A stretch of 64,000 bases of DNA from Pseudoalteromonas peptidolytica (GCF_012641745.1 NZ_WEHZ01000014.1:1-64000), one strand, 5' to 3'; shown: positions 45,064 to 55,934, counted from the stretch's first letter. Notes: a model not told the origin generated them from the letters alone. Translations and numbers: made by a program.

Positions 45064-45861
45064 ATGAATAAACGAACAATTTTTAAAGCCCTTCATCAAA
45101 ACCCCAACCCCCTCTTTATTGCTAATTGTTGGGATCCTTTATCGGCACTTATTATTGAGCAAGCTGGTGGCCAAGCAGTTGCAACAACAAGTTGGGGCAT
45201 GTCTAATCACCAAGGCTTTAAAGATGGAGAACAACTCACATTTGATCATGTGCTACAAATAGTCAGTGCCATTCTTAAGGTGATCACTATTCCCTTAAGC
45301 GTTGATATTGAGGCAGGCTACAGCGCGGATCAAAGTCAGATCATCAAGCATATTATTCAATTGGCAGATCTTGGTGTTGCAGGTATCAATATTGAAGACA
45401 CGCCCAGTCATCAGAACGATTTACGTGATATTCAAGCACACCAGTCATTACTATATGCTATCAGGCAAGCATTACGTGACGCTGGTTTTAAACACTTTTT
45501 TATCAATGCACGTTGCGATCTTTGCTTACAACCACAATGGAATGAAACAGCATTACTTAAACGTGCACTCGCTTATCAAGAAGCGGGTTGCGATGGCTTT
45601 TTTATTCCCGGTTTAACTGAACTTGTCACGATAAAGCGCCTGACTACTCTACTTTCGATTCCAGTTAACGTAATGTTGATGCTCGGACTAAGTGATAAAC
45701 AGCAGCTCACAGAATTGGGCGTCAAACGTATCTCATCCGGAAATGCACTGAGCGATCACGTGATAGCGCAGCAGGTGTCAGTAACTAAAAGGATGCTTAA
45801 AGAAGCAACAGTTGACTTCTTATTTGAACACTCTGTCGGCATAACATGGCAGTCAAATTAA
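45064..45861 (+). CDS. Isocitrate lyase/PEP mutase superfamily enzyme
   Basis: A 265-residue TIM-barrel protein. The superfamily features are visible: the N-terminal FIANCWDPLSALIIEQAGG and ATTSWGMSNHQGF, the metal-binding DIEAGYS near residue 83, GVAGINIEDTPSHQ, FINARCDLCL, and AGCDGFFIPGL. The catalytic-loop KKCGH of methylisocitrate lyase is absent, and so is the PEP mutase signature, so it belongs to the uncharacterised oxaloacetate-hydrolase/carboxyvinyl-phosphonate-like branch. Substrate unknown. It stands alone between the peptide gene and the mioC control region. Confidence 0.87.
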   Translation: MNKRTIFKALHQNPNPLFIANCWDPLSALIIEQAGGQAVATTSWGMSNHQGFKDGEQLTFDHVLQIVSAILKVITIPLSVDIEAGYSADQSQIIKHIIQLADLGVAGINIEDTPSHQNDLRDIQAHQSLLYAIRQALRDAGFKHFFINARCDLCLQPQWNETALLKRALAYQEAGCDGFFIPGLTELVTIKRLTTLLSIPVNVMLMLGLSDKQQLTELGVKRISSGNALSDHVIAQQVSVTKRMLKEATVDFLFEHSVGITWQSN

Positions 45862-46270
45862 ATTAATGGCTAGATCTCCCGGTTTTTTTAGATTCTTTTA
45901 TTATATGGATCTAACTATATAGATCTAAAAAAACCGATCAACTTCAACCATTTAGATCGTTATCCACAATCGCTAATCCACAACCTTACTGCTTGCATCC
46001 ATAATGGCGATATCAACCACTTATTAATGCAAAACATCACCTAGGCTACGTACAGTTAAACTCAACTGGCTCATAGATTATCCACAAGTAAATCACCTAC
46101 AAACCATAAGGAATATTTTATTTTCTTCTTTAAATTCATAGCCATAATTAAAAAACTAAAAAATCAAACAGAATTTGAGCAAAAAAAATTCCCACAACGT
46201 AAGTGTTACTCTTTACATATTCACGTTAATCGCTAAGATGTCGCGCACTAGAAGCTTAGGTAAGGTAATA
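45862..46270. promoter_or_regulatory. mioC upstream region with DnaA boxes and GATC sites
   Basis: 409 bases without a gene. Two perfect DnaA boxes, TTATCCACA at 45960-45968 and 46078-46086, plus a TAATCCACA variant near 45973. GATC sites are dense around 45873-45958 (for example AGATCT in two near-identical AT-rich stretches). E. coli mioC likewise carries a DnaA box in its promoter and is repressed by DnaA, so a similar control is likely. Confidence 0.7.
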
Positions 46271-46708
46271 ATGCAAACTTTAGATCTGATCGTTGGTAGT
46301 CAAATGGGGTCAGCAGAATATGTTGCAGAACAAGTAGTAGAGTCACTTGAATCCCATGGCATTGCAGTGAACCTACATGAGCAGCCAGAGCTTGAGGCAT
46401 GTCAACAAACACTATGGCTGGTGGTCACATCAACCTATGGTGCTGGAGACTATCCTGAAAACCTATTGCCTTTTATATCAGCCCTAAACGATACAACAGA
46501 TCTCCAAGGCCTGCGCTTTGCAGTGATAGGGATTGGCGACTCAAGTTATGACACCTTTAACTATGCAGCACTTAATCTTGCAGCCTTGTTAAAAGAGAAA
46601 GGAGCGACATTGCTGGTCGACGTGGAAAAGATCGATGTATTACAGCCTGATCTACCAGAAGATACCGCTATTGCTTGGCTACCTAAGTTTATCGACAGCA
46701 TCGCTTAA
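46271..46708 (+). CDS. mioC: Flavodoxin-like protein MioC
   Basis: A 145-residue FMN-binding flavodoxin-fold protein beginning at the ATG at 46271 after TAAGG; a longer frame starting at 46175 is not family-like. The phosphate-binding loop is GSQMGSAEYVAEQV, and further FMN loops are TSTYGAGDYPENLLP and GIGDSSYDTFNYAA. E. coli MioC supports biotin synthase in vitro. As in E. coli it lies next to oriC and points into it, so its transcription could influence origin firing. Confidence 0.95.
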   Translation: MQTLDLIVGSQMGSAEYVAEQVVESLESHGIAVNLHEQPELEACQQTLWLVVTSTYGAGDYPENLLPFISALNDTTDLQGLRFAVIGIGDSSYDTFNYAALNLAALLKEKGATLLVDVEKIDVLQPDLPEDTAIAWLPKFIDSIA

Positions 46709-46733
46709 TGAGGCGATCATAAATACACAGAAG

Positions 46734-46742
46734 TTATACACA
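46734..46742 (+). promoter_or_regulatory. DnaA box in oriC
   Basis: TTATACACA fits the TTATNCACA consensus. First of the boxes on the mioC side. Confidence 0.8.
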
Positions 46743-46766
46743 AATTTAGTCTATTTTAGATCGCAT

Positions 46767-46775
46767 TGTGGATAA
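46767..46775 (-). promoter_or_regulatory. DnaA box in oriC
   Basis: TGTGGATAA, i.e. perfect TTATCCACA on the minus strand. Confidence 0.88.
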
Positions 46776-46839
46776 CCTCTGATCTAACTGCAGATCTAAG
46801 GTTACTTATCCATTGGATAAAATAATCAAGATCTAAGCC

Positions 46840-46848
46840 TGTGAATAA
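46840..46848 (-). promoter_or_regulatory. DnaA box in oriC
   Basis: TGTGAATAA, i.e. TTATTCACA on the minus strand, within the consensus. Confidence 0.8.
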
Positions 46849-46987
46849 AGTGCCAAGTTGATCAAAGGTTTTAAGCCTGTTGATCCGATCTAATTCACAT
46901 CAATTGATCTAAGCTAAGCAGTTGGATCTAAAAAGGAATACAAAACTATTCACAGATCATAGGATCAGTAATAGTAAGATCAATAAA

Positions 46988-47032
46988 GATCTTTAAAAAG
47001 ATCCTTATATATTTTAAGAGATCTCTTTTTTG
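46988..47032. other. DNA unwinding element with three 13-mers
   Basis: GATCTTTAAAAAG, GATCCTTATATAT and GATCTCTTTTTTG occur in tandem next to mnmG; E. coli 13-mers likewise begin GATCT and are followed by T-rich sequence. This is the probable melting site. Confidence 0.75.
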
Positions 47033-47129
47033 CGTTGTCTAAAGTTTAACCATTTCACTTCTGGTTAATTCTAGGTAGAATACGCATCCTTTCTAAATTT
47101 GCTCGGTTGTTTTAAGTAGGATCCCGTAA

Positions 47130-49019
47130 ATGATTTATCATGAACATTTTGATGTCATCGTTGTTGGTGGTGGACACGCAGGCACAGAAGCTGCACTCGC
47201 AGCAGCCCGAATGGGTATGAATACCTTATTGTTAACACACAATATGGATACCTTAGGCCAAATGTCATGTAACCCGGCAATTGGTGGAATTGGTAAAGGT
47301 CATTTAGTAAAAGAGATCGATGCACTTGGCGGTGCAATGGCCACGGCTATCGACAAAGGTGGGATCCAGTTTAGAACATTAAATTCATCTAAAGGTCCAG
47401 CGGTACGGGCAACTCGGGCTCAAGCAGATCGCGCATTATATAAAGCCGCGATCCAAGATATTTTACAACACCAAGATAACTTAAAGATCTTCCAACAATC
47501 TTGTGATGATCTCATTGTTGAAGGGGATCAGGTCAAAGGTGTTGTGACACAGATGGGATTACGTTTTAGTGCTTCTTCTGTGGTGCTAACGGTTGGTACC
47601 TTCTTGGGTGGTCAGATCCATATTGGTTTAGAAAACTTTAAAGGCGGCCGTGCTGGCGATCCACCTTCTATTGCCCTAGCTGAACGTTTACGTGAAATGC
47701 CATTCCGCGTTGATCGTCTAAAAACGGGTACACCACCACGTATCGACGCACGAACGGTTGATTTTTCAGTGATGCAAGAGCAACCAGGCGATACCCCTAC
47801 TCCGGTTTTCTCATTTATGGGTAAAGTGTCTGATCATCCAAAACAGATCCCATGCTATATCACCTATACCAATGAAAAAACTCATGAAGTGATCCGCAAT
47901 AATTTGCATCGCTCACCTATGTATGCTGGTGTGATTGAAGGTATAGGTCCACGTTACTGCCCTTCTATTGAAGATAAAATTGTACGTTTTGCTGATAAAG
48001 AAAAGCATCAGATATTTGTTGAGCCTGAGGGGCTAACTTCTTACGAGTTATATCCAAATGGTATTTCCACCAGCTTACCATTTGATATTCAGCTAGAGAT
48101 CGTGCGTTCGATCCAAGGTTTTGAAAATGCTCATATCTGCCGTCCTGGTTATGCAATAGAATATGATTTCTTCGATCCACGTGACCTTAAACAGTCACTA
48201 GAAACAAAGTTTATCAATGGCCTGTTCTTTGCTGGTCAAATCAATGGTACCACTGGTTATGAAGAAGCTGGTGCTCAGGGCCTGATCGCGGGTATGAACG
48301 CGGCACTTCAGGTTCAAGGTCGTGAAGCATGGACTCCTCGCCGTGATGAAGCTTATGCCGGTGTGCTGATTGATGACTTAGCAACATTAGGCACCAAAGA
48401 ACCTTATCGTATGTTTACTTCCCGTGCAGAGTACCGCTTGTTATTACGTGAAGATAATGCAGATTTACGATTAACTGAAAAAGGCCGCGAGCTAGGTCTT
48501 GTTAATGATGAACGCTGGGCAGCTTACAATGAAAAGCTTGAAGTCATGGAACAAGAAGCACAGCGTTTACGCAACACTTGGATCCATAAAGATCATCCAG
48601 CACTTGATGCGGTAAACGAACTGCTGAAAAAGCCACTCGTACGCGAAGCCAGTCTTGAAGATTTAATCCGTCGCCCGGAAGTTAATTACCATGATCTCAT
48701 GTCAATAGAAGGGCTAGGATCTGAGTTTGATAACATCCCTGCTCTTGAGCAAGTTGAGATCCAGACTAAGTACGCAGGCTACATTGCGCGTCAGCAGGAT
48801 GAGATAAATAAACAGCTACGTCATGAAGAAACAGTATTGCCAGTGGATTTTGATTATAGCCAGGTAAGTGGCCTGTCAAATGAGGTTGTGGCAAAGCTAA
48901 CTGATGCGCGTCCACAAACGATTGGCCAAGCTTCACGTATTTCTGGTATCACCCCTGCTGCTATTTCGCTATTATTAGTGTATCTGAAAAAGCAAGGGCT
49001 ATTGCGTAAGTCGGCGTAA
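47130..49019 (+). CDS. mnmG: tRNA uridine-5-carboxymethylaminomethyl modification enzyme MnmG
   Basis: The FAD-dependent partner of MnmE in tRNA wobble-uridine modification. 629 residues (E. coli 629). N-terminal FAD loop [19 protein letters not shown] at residues 12-30, [18 protein letters not shown] with a catalytic-region cysteine, [14 protein letters not shown] [30 protein letters not shown], and a C-terminal helical MnmE/tRNA-binding region. The coding sequence keeps unusually many GATC sites in its first two thirds. rsmG follows after 15 bases. Confidence 0.98.
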   Translation: MIYHEHFDVIVVGGGHAGTEAALAAARMGMNTLLLTHNMDTLGQMSCNPAIGGIGKGHLVKEIDALGGAMATAIDKGGIQFRTLNSSKGPAVRATRAQADRALYKAAIQDILQHQDNLKIFQQSCDDLIVEGDQVKGVVTQMGLRFSASSVVLTVGTFLGGQIHIGLENFKGGRAGDPPSIALAERLREMPFRVDRLKTGTPPRIDARTVDFSVMQEQPGDTPTPVFSFMGKVSDHPKQIPCYITYTNEKTHEVIRNNLHRSPMYAGVIEGIGPRYCPSIEDKIVRFADKEKHQIFVEPEGLTSYELYPNGISTSLPFDIQLEIVRSIQGFENAHICRPGYAIEYDFFDPRDLKQSLETKFINGLFFAGQINGTTGYEEAGAQGLIAGMNAALQVQGREAWTPRRDEAYAGVLIDDLATLGTKEPYRMFTSRAEYRLLLREDNADLRLTEKGRELGLVNDERWAAYNEKLEVMEQEAQRLRNTWIHKDHPALDAVNELLKKPLVREASLEDLIRRPEVNYHDLMSIEGLGSEFDNIPALEQVEIQTKYAGYIARQQDEINKQLRHEETVLPVDFDYSQVSGLSNEVVAKLTDARPQTIGQASRISGITPAAISLLLVYLKKQGLLRKSA

Positions 49020-49034
49020 TAGCAGTGGAACACT

Positions 49035-49655
49035 GTGTTATTAGAACAATTGAATGAATTACTCGCTGATACCTCAATCGAGCTCAGCGAACAACAAAAG
49101 CAGCAGTTGGTCGACTATGTCCAACTGCTGGATAAATGGAATAAAGCTTACAATCTCACTTCCGTTCGAGACCCTAAAGAAATGATGGTGAAACACATCA
49201 TGGATTCTTTAGTCGTCGCACCGCATTTAACAGGTAGCAATTATATTGATGTTGGCACAGGTCCTGGTTTACCTGGCATGGTGTTAGCGATTGCTAGACC
49301 GGACATCAATTTTGTTCTTCTTGATAGCCTTGGTAAAAGAGTCCGATTTTTAATGCAGGTAAAACATGGGCTTGGCATTGATAATGTCACCCCTGTGCAG
49401 TCTCGTGTTGAAGAATATCAACCAAGTGTTAAATTAGACGGTGTACTCAGCCGTGCTTTTGCATCACTACAAGATATGATCCAGTGGTGCTCGCATTTAA
49501 TCGATGACCAAGGTGTATTCTTAGCGCTTAAGGGACAGTACCCTGCTGATGAGCTAGAAAAGCTACCAAACGGTGTGAGTTTATCGCAAGATATTAGCTT
49601 AGTGGTGCCTAAACTAGACGGTGAGCGCCATTTAATCATTCTTTCTAAAGATTAA
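49035..49655 (+). CDS. rsmG: 16S rRNA (guanine-527-N7)-methyltransferase
   Basis: Methylates G527 of 16S rRNA; loss gives low-level streptomycin resistance in several bacteria. The 206-residue protein (E. coli 207) starts at GTG 49035. The SAM loop is [15 protein letters not shown], followed by [12 protein letters not shown] and [15 protein letters not shown]. It lies between mnmG and parA, the widely conserved order at bacterial origins. Confidence 0.97.
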   Translation: MLLEQLNELLADTSIELSEQQKQQLVDYVQLLDKWNKAYNLTSVRDPKEMMVKHIMDSLVVAPHLTGSNYIDVGTGPGLPGMVLAIARPDINFVLLDSLGKRVRFLMQVKHGLGIDNVTPVQSRVEEYQPSVKLDGVLSRAFASLQDMIQWCSHLIDDQGVFLALKGQYPADELEKLPNGVSLSQDISLVVPKLDGERHLIILSKD

Positions 49656-49669
49656 TTGTCGAGGACAAT

Positions 49670-50455
49670 GTGGCAAGAATCATTGCAATAGCAAACCAAA
49701 AAGGTGGTGTTGGTAAAACAACCACTGCGGTGAATTTGGCCGCGTCCATGGCGGCGACAAAACGTAAAGTATTACTGATCGATCTCGATCCTCAAGGTAA
49801 TGCAACGATGGGAAGCGGTGTCGATAAATATGGTGATGTGGCGACGGTGTATGATCTGTTGATAGAAGAGTCACCTATCGATCAAGTCATCTCAACTGAA
49901 ACTAGCGGTGAGTATCATTTGATCGCAGCGAATGGCGATGTAACGGCAGCTGAAGTCAAACTAATGGAGTTATTTGCCCGTGAAGTTAGATTGCGCAATG
50001 CGTTAGAAACCGTCAAAGATAAATATGAATATATATTTATTGACTGCCCACCTTCTCTCAATATGCTCACGGTTAATGCGATGGCAGCAGCTGATGCGGT
50101 GTTAGTGCCTATGCAGTGTGAGTATTATGCACTTGAAGGGTTGACCGCCTTGATGGATACCATCACTCAATTGGGCAAATTGGTAAATCCTGGATTGCAA
50201 ATTGAAGGTATTTTACGCACCATGTACGATCCGCGTAATCGCCTTGCAAACGATGTATCCGAACAGCTAAAGCAGCACTTTGGCGATAAAGTGTATCGTA
50301 CTGTGATCCCACGGAATGTGCGCTTGGCGGAAGCACCAAGTTTTGGTGCTCCAGCGATGTATTATGATAGAGCATCCAGTGGTGCAAAAGCCTATCTTGC
50401 TCTTGCAGGGGAAATGTTAAGACGCAAAGAAAAGCAAGCAGCTGCGGTTGCCTAA
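49670..50455 (+). CDS. parA: Chromosome partitioning ATPase ParA (Soj)
   Basis: A Walker-type ATPase that binds DNA non-specifically and moves ParB-parS complexes. 261 residues from a GTG start after GAGGA. The deviant Walker A KGGVGKTTTAVNLA lies at residues 11-24, switch I DLDPQGNATMG near 39, Walker B-like YIFIDCPPSLNMLTVNA, and a C-terminal region AEAPSFGAPAMYYDRASSG typical of small chromosomal ParA without an HTH. parB starts 15 bases later. Confidence 0.97.
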   Translation: MARIIAIANQKGGVGKTTTAVNLAASMAATKRKVLLIDLDPQGNATMGSGVDKYGDVATVYDLLIEESPIDQVISTETSGEYHLIAANGDVTAAEVKLMELFAREVRLRNALETVKDKYEYIFIDCPPSLNMLTVNAMAAADAVLVPMQCEYYALEGLTALMDTITQLGKLVNPGLQIEGILRTMYDPRNRLANDVSEQLKQHFGDKVYRTVIPRNVRLAEAPSFGAPAMYYDRASSGAKAYLALAGEMLRRKEKQAAAVA

Positions 50456-50470
50456 GAGGATAAAAAGAAC

Positions 50471-51409
50471 ATGTCGGTTAAAAAACGAGGTTTAGGCCGA
50501 GGGTTGGATGCCCTTTTGAGTTCGGCGAAACCTAATCCAAGTGCATCTGCACCTGCTACGGCCGCTGAGCAGCCGGTGACTGCCGAAAGTGAACCTAGTG
50601 CAGAGCCAGTTATCGAGCAAGAGTTACAACGTTTACCCATAGAGTGGCTAGTGCCGGGTAAATACCAGCCGCGTAAAGATATGTCTGAACAGGCACTGGA
50701 AGAACTTGCCAGCTCAATTCGATCTCAGGGAATTTTGCAACCTATCGTGGTGCGTAAAGTGTCAGCTCAACAGTTCGAGATCATCGCCGGTGAGCGACGT
50801 TGGCGTGCTGCGCAGTTAGCCAAGCAAGACACAGTCCCTTGCTTAGTTAAAGATGTTCCTGATGAAGCCGCGGTTGCCATTGCATTGATCGAAAACATTC
50901 AGCGTGAAGATCTTAATGCGATGGAAGAGGCAATAGCACTTGATAGGTTATTAAATGAATTTGAGCTAACACATCAACAAGTGGCAGATGCTGTGGGTAA
51001 ATCTCGTACCACAGTGACTAACTTACTGCGCTTAAACAATCTCAATGACGATGTAAAAGTATTGTTAGAGCATGGTGATATTGAAATGGGTCACGCGCGT
51101 TGTTTGTTAGCACTCAGTGGTGAAGCCCAATCAGAAGCTGCTAGAACGGCTGTTGCTAAGGGGTTAACGGTTAGGGAAACCGAAAAACTGGTACGTACAA
51201 TTCTAGAACCAGTTGAGGAAAAAGCTGTTAAGCAAAAAGATCCTGATGTGAAGCTATTGGAACAGCAACTACAGGAAAACCTGGGTGCAAAAGTTGAGAT
51301 TAACTATAACCAAAAAGGCAAAGGTAAACTGGTTATCTCTTATGCGAGCTTAGATGAACTCGATGGTATCTTAGGGCGTATTAACCCTGAGATGAACGAT
51401 GCCAATTAA
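50471..51409 (+). CDS. parB: Chromosome partitioning protein ParB (Spo0J)
   Basis: A CTP-dependent clamp that loads at parS and spreads. 312 residues. The N-terminus carries the ParA-interacting basic start (KKRGLGRGLDALL), followed by a low-complexity linker, the CTPase region with QPRKDMSEQALEELASSI and GERRWRAAQLAKQDTVPCLV, the HTH with THQQVADAVGKSRTTVTNLLRL, and a C-terminal dimer domain. Target parS sites lie in recF (27215 and 27848). Confidence 0.97.
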   Translation: MSVKKRGLGRGLDALLSSAKPNPSASAPATAAEQPVTAESEPSAEPVIEQELQRLPIEWLVPGKYQPRKDMSEQALEELASSIRSQGILQPIVVRKVSAQQFEIIAGERRWRAAQLAKQDTVPCLVKDVPDEAAVAIALIENIQREDLNAMEEAIALDRLLNEFELTHQQVADAVGKSRTTVTNLLRLNNLNDDVKVLLEHGDIEMGHARCLLALSGEAQSEAARTAVAKGLTVRETEKLVRTILEPVEEKAVKQKDPDVKLLEQQLQENLGAKVEINYNQKGKGKLVISYASLDELDGILGRINPEMNDAN

Positions 51410-51482
51410 GATTAAAATGTTGACTAAAAGCACTGCTATTTTTTGTGTTTGAGTCCAACTAGCTAAGCCCCCTAGCCTAACT

Positions 51483-51516
51483 GGTAATGTGGTGTTGAGT
51501 CAGACATCACATTACC
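51483..51516 (+). terminator. Hairpin after parB
   Basis: A 12-bp stem (GGTAATGTGGTG and CATCACATTACC, one G-U pair) with a 10-nt loop, 73 bases after the parB stop, followed by GTCTTTACAGTTT. Probably ends the mnmG-parB transcript, though the T-tract is weak. Confidence 0.5.
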
Positions 51517-51662
51517 GTCTTTACAGTTTATTGTGCAGCCCCAAACAACAGAGCTTCGCTGTAAAAGCAATTACCTTCGAAGTGCGACCAATCTACGTGC
51601 TCTTACTTAACAAAATATGACCTATTTGGAGTCCAAAAAACGTCACATTTCATCGCGTCAAG

Positions 51663-51690
51663 TTGCAAATTAAGCAGAAACAAGTATAAT
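51663..51690 (+). promoter_or_regulatory. Sigma-70 promoter of the atp operon
   Basis: TTGCAA (51663-51668), a 16-bp spacer, and TATAAT (51685-51690), about 54 bases before the atpI GTG. The 334-base gap between parB and atpI has no gene; apart from this promoter and the hairpin at 51483 nothing else was recognised. Confidence 0.65.
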
Positions 51691-51743
51691 TTCGCCAGTT
51701 TTCATACCCTGATAAAATTTAACGTCATTAAGGTTAATATAAA

Positions 51744-52124
51744 GTGACTCATTCGTTAGCCCGTCCATATCGGCGAGCCGCATTAAAAGGTGTTTTGATT
51801 CAGGGTATCGTAGCATTAATTGCTGCAGTAATCGTTTTTATGGGTTGGGGAGTACAAGCCGGAGTTTCAGCATTAGCTGGCGGGGCTGTGTTAGTACTCC
51901 CTAATTTTGTATTTGCTGCTTATGCTTTTCGTTTTATGGGCGCGAGCAAAGCAAATCAAGTATATTCCTCGATAAAACGAGGAAATGGATTAAAATTTTT
52001 GCTAACTGTTGTGCTCTTTGCACTGATTTTTAAGCATTTTTCAGTAATGATGCTGCCATTCTTTGGTGTGTATATGCTCGTGATGCTAACACAATGGTTA
52101 GTCCTGATTTTTTTTAATCATTAA
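51744..52124 (+). CDS. atpI: ATP synthase protein I
   Basis: A 126-residue membrane protein with four predicted hydrophobic segments (GVLIQGIVALIAAVIVFMGW, ALAGGAVLVLPNFVFAAYAF, FLLTVVLFALIF, a final hydrophobic helix). AtpI helps c-ring assembly or ion uptake and is not essential for synthase function. The GTG start follows AAGG. It is the first gene of the atp operon, 15 bases before atpB. Confidence 0.92.
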   Translation: MTHSLARPYRRAALKGVLIQGIVALIAAVIVFMGWGVQAGVSALAGGAVLVLPNFVFAAYAFRFMGASKANQVYSSIKRGNGLKFLLTVVLFALIFKHFSVMMLPFFGVYMLVMLTQWLVLIFFNH

Positions 52125-52136
52125 CTTTTGGGATAA

Positions 52137-52997
<861 letters not shown>

Positions 52998-53048
52998 TCA
53001 GCTGAATAATAAAGATTTTTTATACTTAAATTTAAACTTTAACTTTAA

Positions 53049-53309
<261 letters not shown>

Positions 53310-53358
53310 TATTGCAAAATACCTGAAACGAACAACTGTCAAGTAAGGAGGAGCGGTC

Positions 53359-53829
53359 GTGAACTTAAACGCCACTCTAATAGGTGAATTAATCGCATTT
53401 GTGGTCTTCGTATGGTTCTGTATGAAGTTCGTATGGCCACCACTAAATGGTGCGATTGAAGCTCGCCAAAAGAAAATCGAAGATGGTTTAGCAGCATCTG
53501 ATGAAGCTGAAAAAGAACTTGAGCGCGTACGTGCACAAGGCGCTGAACAGCTCAAAGAAGCGAAAGCACAAGCGGCTGAAATCATCGAACAAGCTAAGAA
53601 GCGTGCTGCGCTAATTGTTGACGAAGAGACAACTCGTGGTCAGCAAGAGCGTGAAAAAATCATTGCTCAGGGACACTCTGAAATTGAGTCTGAGCGCAAC
53701 CGTGTGAAAGAAGAGCTGCGTTCACAAGTCGCTGCACTTTCTATCGCAGGCGCTGAGAAGATTTTAGAACGTGAAATCAATCAAGCCACACACAGTGACA
53801 TCGTTGAAAAACTTGTCGCTGAGCTTTAA
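53359..53829 (+). CDS. atpF: ATP synthase F0 subunit b
   Basis: The peripheral-stalk subunit. 156 residues (E. coli 156), from a GTG start with an AAGGAGG site. One N-terminal membrane helix ([19 protein letters not shown]) is followed by a long charged coiled coil ([20 protein letters not shown] and on) that reaches F1, ending in a delta-binding region near [11 protein letters not shown]. Confidence 0.97.
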   Translation: MNLNATLIGELIAFVVFVWFCMKFVWPPLNGAIEARQKKIEDGLAASDEAEKELERVRAQGAEQLKEAKAQAAEIIEQAKKRAALIVDEETTRGQQEREKIIAQGHSEIESERNRVKEELRSQVAALSIAGAEKILEREINQATHSDIVEKLVAEL

Positions 53830-53844
53830 GCAGGGGGTATGAGC

Positions 53845-54378
53845 ATGTCTGAATTGACTACTATCGCTCGCCCATACGCTAAAGCGGCTTTTGAACTTGC
53901 CGTTGAAAAAGGCACAGTTGAAGCTTGGAATGAAATGCTGTTCTTCGCTGGTCAAGTTACCAGCGATGAGCAGGTTCAGGCACTACTAGGTAGCATTGCT
54001 ACTGAAACACAGCAGTCTGAAATCATTATCAAGTTATGTGCTGAGCAACTCAACGAACAAGGTCAAAACCTTATCAAGCTGATGGCCGAAAATGAGCGTT
54101 TAGCTGCCATTCCAGCTGTTGCAGAATTGTTTGCTGAATTTAAAGCAGATTATGACAAAGAAATCGAAGTAGATGTGGTTTCGGCAACAGCGCTTGCGGA
54201 TGATGCGCAAGCAAAATTGGTCGCGGCACTTGAGAAACGTTTCGCACGCAAAGTTAAGCTGAATTGTAGCATCGACGAAGCCATTGTAAGTGGCCTAGTG
54301 ATTAAAGCCGGTGACACCGTAATTGACGGTTCTGTTCGCGGCAAGTTAGATCGTCTTGCGACGTCGCTACAATCGTAA
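53845..54378 (+). CDS. atpH: ATP synthase F1 subunit delta
   Basis: Connects the b dimer to the top of F1. Two ATGs are in frame two codons apart (53839 and 53845). The second has correct spacing from AGGGGG and gives [20 protein letters not shown], in register with E. coli, and 177 residues, the same as E. coli AtpH. The C-terminal [19 protein letters not shown] is the conserved delta tail. Confidence 0.96.
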   Translation: MSELTTIARPYAKAAFELAVEKGTVEAWNEMLFFAGQVTSDEQVQALLGSIATETQQSEIIIKLCAEQLNEQGQNLIKLMAENERLAAIPAVAELFAEFKADYDKEIEVDVVSATALADDAQAKLVAALEKRFARKVKLNCSIDEAIVSGLVIKAGDTVIDGSVRGKLDRLATSLQS

Positions 54379-54392
54379 TTGGGAAAAAGAGC

Positions 54393-55934
54393 ATGCAACT
54401 TAATTCCACAGAAATTTCTGCACTGATCAAGCAACGCATTGAACAGTTTGAAGTTGTAAGTGAAGCGCGTAACGAAGGTACTATCGTATCTGTTACCGAC
54501 GGTATCATCCGCATCCACGGTCTTGCTGACTGTATGCAGGGTGAGATGATTGAGCTTCCTGGCAACCGTTATGCTATCGCACTAAACCTTGAGCGTGACT
54601 CAGTAGGTGCTGTAGTAATGGGTCCATACGCAGACCTTAAAGAAGGCGTAAAAGTTAAATCAACTGGTCGTATCCTTGAAGTACCAGTAGGCCGTGGTCT
54701 ACTTGGTCGTGTTGTTAACACACTTGGTGAGCCAATCGACGGTAAAGGCGCTGTTGATAACGATGGTTTTGAACCAGTTGAAAAAATCGCACCTGGCGTA
54801 ATCGAGCGTCAATCAGTAGATGAGCCAGTACAAACTGGTTATAAGTCTATCGATGCGATGATCCCAGTTGGTCGTGGTCAGCGTGAGCTTGTGATCGGTG
54901 ACCGTCAGACTGGTAAAACAGCACTAGCAATCGATGCTATCATCAACCAAAAAGACACAGGCGTTAAGTGTGTGTACGTAGCGGTTGGTCAAAAAGCGTC
55001 AACAATTGCAAACGTAGTACGTAAACTAGAAGAGCACGGTGCACTTGAGAACACGATTGTTGTTGTTGCTTCGGCGTCAGAATCAGCAGCACTTCAGTTC
55101 CTAGCGCCATTCTCTGGTTGTACTATGGGTGAATACTTCCGTGACCGTGGTGAAGATGCACTAATCGTATATGATGATTTGTCTAAGCAAGCTGTTGCTT
55201 ACCGTCAAATCTCACTACTACTTAAGCGCCCACCAGGCCGTGAAGCATACCCAGGTGACGTATTCTACCTTCACTCACGTCTTCTAGAGCGTGCGTCACG
55301 TGTAAACGCTGACTACGTTGAGAAGTTCACAAATGGTGAAGTTAAAGGTAAAACAGGTTCATTGACGGCATTGCCAATCATTGAAACTCAAGGTGGTGAC
55401 GTTTCTGCATTCGTACCTACCAACGTTATCTCAATCACTGACGGTCAGATCTTCTTGGAAACTGACTTGTTCAACGCAGGTATCCGTCCAGCGGTTAACG
55501 CTGGTATCTCGGTATCTCGTGTAGGTGGTGCAGCGCAAACTAAAATTGTTAAGAAACTAGGTGGTGGTATCCGTCTAGCGCTAGCTCAGTACCGTGAACT
55601 AGCGGCGTTCTCTCAGTTCGCTTCTGACCTTGACGATGCAACTCGTGCACAGCTTGAACACGGTGAGCGTGTAACAGAGCTAATGAAGCAGAAACAGTAC
55701 GCACCAATGTCTGTTGCTGATATGTCATTATCGCTATTTGCAGTAGAGAAAGGCTTCTTAAAAGGCATCGAAATCAACAAGATCCTTGATTTTGAAGCAA
55801 GCCTAATCGCATTTGCTAAGAGCGAGTACGCAGAGCTAATGGCTCAAATCAATGAAACTGGTAACTACAACGCCGAGATCGAAGCGCAGCTTAAAGAACT
55901 TCTAGAGAAGTTCAAATCTACGCAAACTTGGTAA
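54393..55934 (+). CDS. atpA: ATP synthase F1 subunit alpha
   Basis: The non-catalytic nucleotide-binding subunit, 513 residues as in E. coli. The beta-barrel N-terminal domain ([16 protein letters not shown]) precedes the P-loop [15 protein letters not shown], the [16 protein letters not shown] segment, and the alpha/beta signature [17 protein letters not shown] with the arginine finger. It follows atpH by 14 bases. Confidence 0.99.
   Translation: MQLNSTEISALIKQRIEQFEVVSEARNEGTIVSVTDGIIRIHGLADCMQGEMIELPGNRYAIALNLERDSVGAVVMGPYADLKEGVKVKSTGRILEVPVGRGLLGRVVNTLGEPIDGKGAVDNDGFEPVEKIAPGVIERQSVDEPVQTGYKSIDAMIPVGRGQRELVIGDRQTGKTALAIDAIINQKDTGVKCVYVAVGQKASTIANVVRKLEEHGALENTIVVVASASESAALQFLAPFSGCTMGEYFRDRGEDALIVYDDLSKQAVAYRQISLLLKRPPGREAYPGDVFYLHSRLLERASRVNADYVEKFTNGEVKGKTGSLTALPIIETQGGDVSAFVPTNVISITDGQIFLETDLFNAGIRPAVNAGISVSRVGGAAQTKIVKKLGGGIRLALAQYRELAAFSQFASDLDDATRAQLEHGERVTELMKQKQYAPMSVADMSLSLFAVEKGFLKGIEINKILDFEASLIAFAKSEYAELMAQINETGNYNAEIEAQLKELLEKFKSTQTW

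Larger units (their letters stand above)
46709..47129. other. oriC: Chromosomal replication origin oriC (mioC-mnmG type)
   Basis: A 421-bp gap with no gene. It holds 17 GATC sites (46715 to 47120; fewer than 2 expected), DnaA boxes TTATACACA (46734-46742), TGTGGATAA (46767-46775) and TGTGAATAA (46840-46848), and weaker TAATTCACA (46891-46899) and CTATTCACA (46946-46954). At the mnmG side lies an AT-rich unwinding element with three GATC-started 13-mers (46988, 47000, 47020), as in E. coli. Order mioC, boxes, 13-mers, mnmG matches the E. coli origin. Confidence 0.93.

Noticed and set aside
46175..46270. Longer N-terminus for MioC
   Set aside because: The added 32 residues lie in the promoter region, and the ATG at 46271 with TAAGG fits the flavodoxin start.
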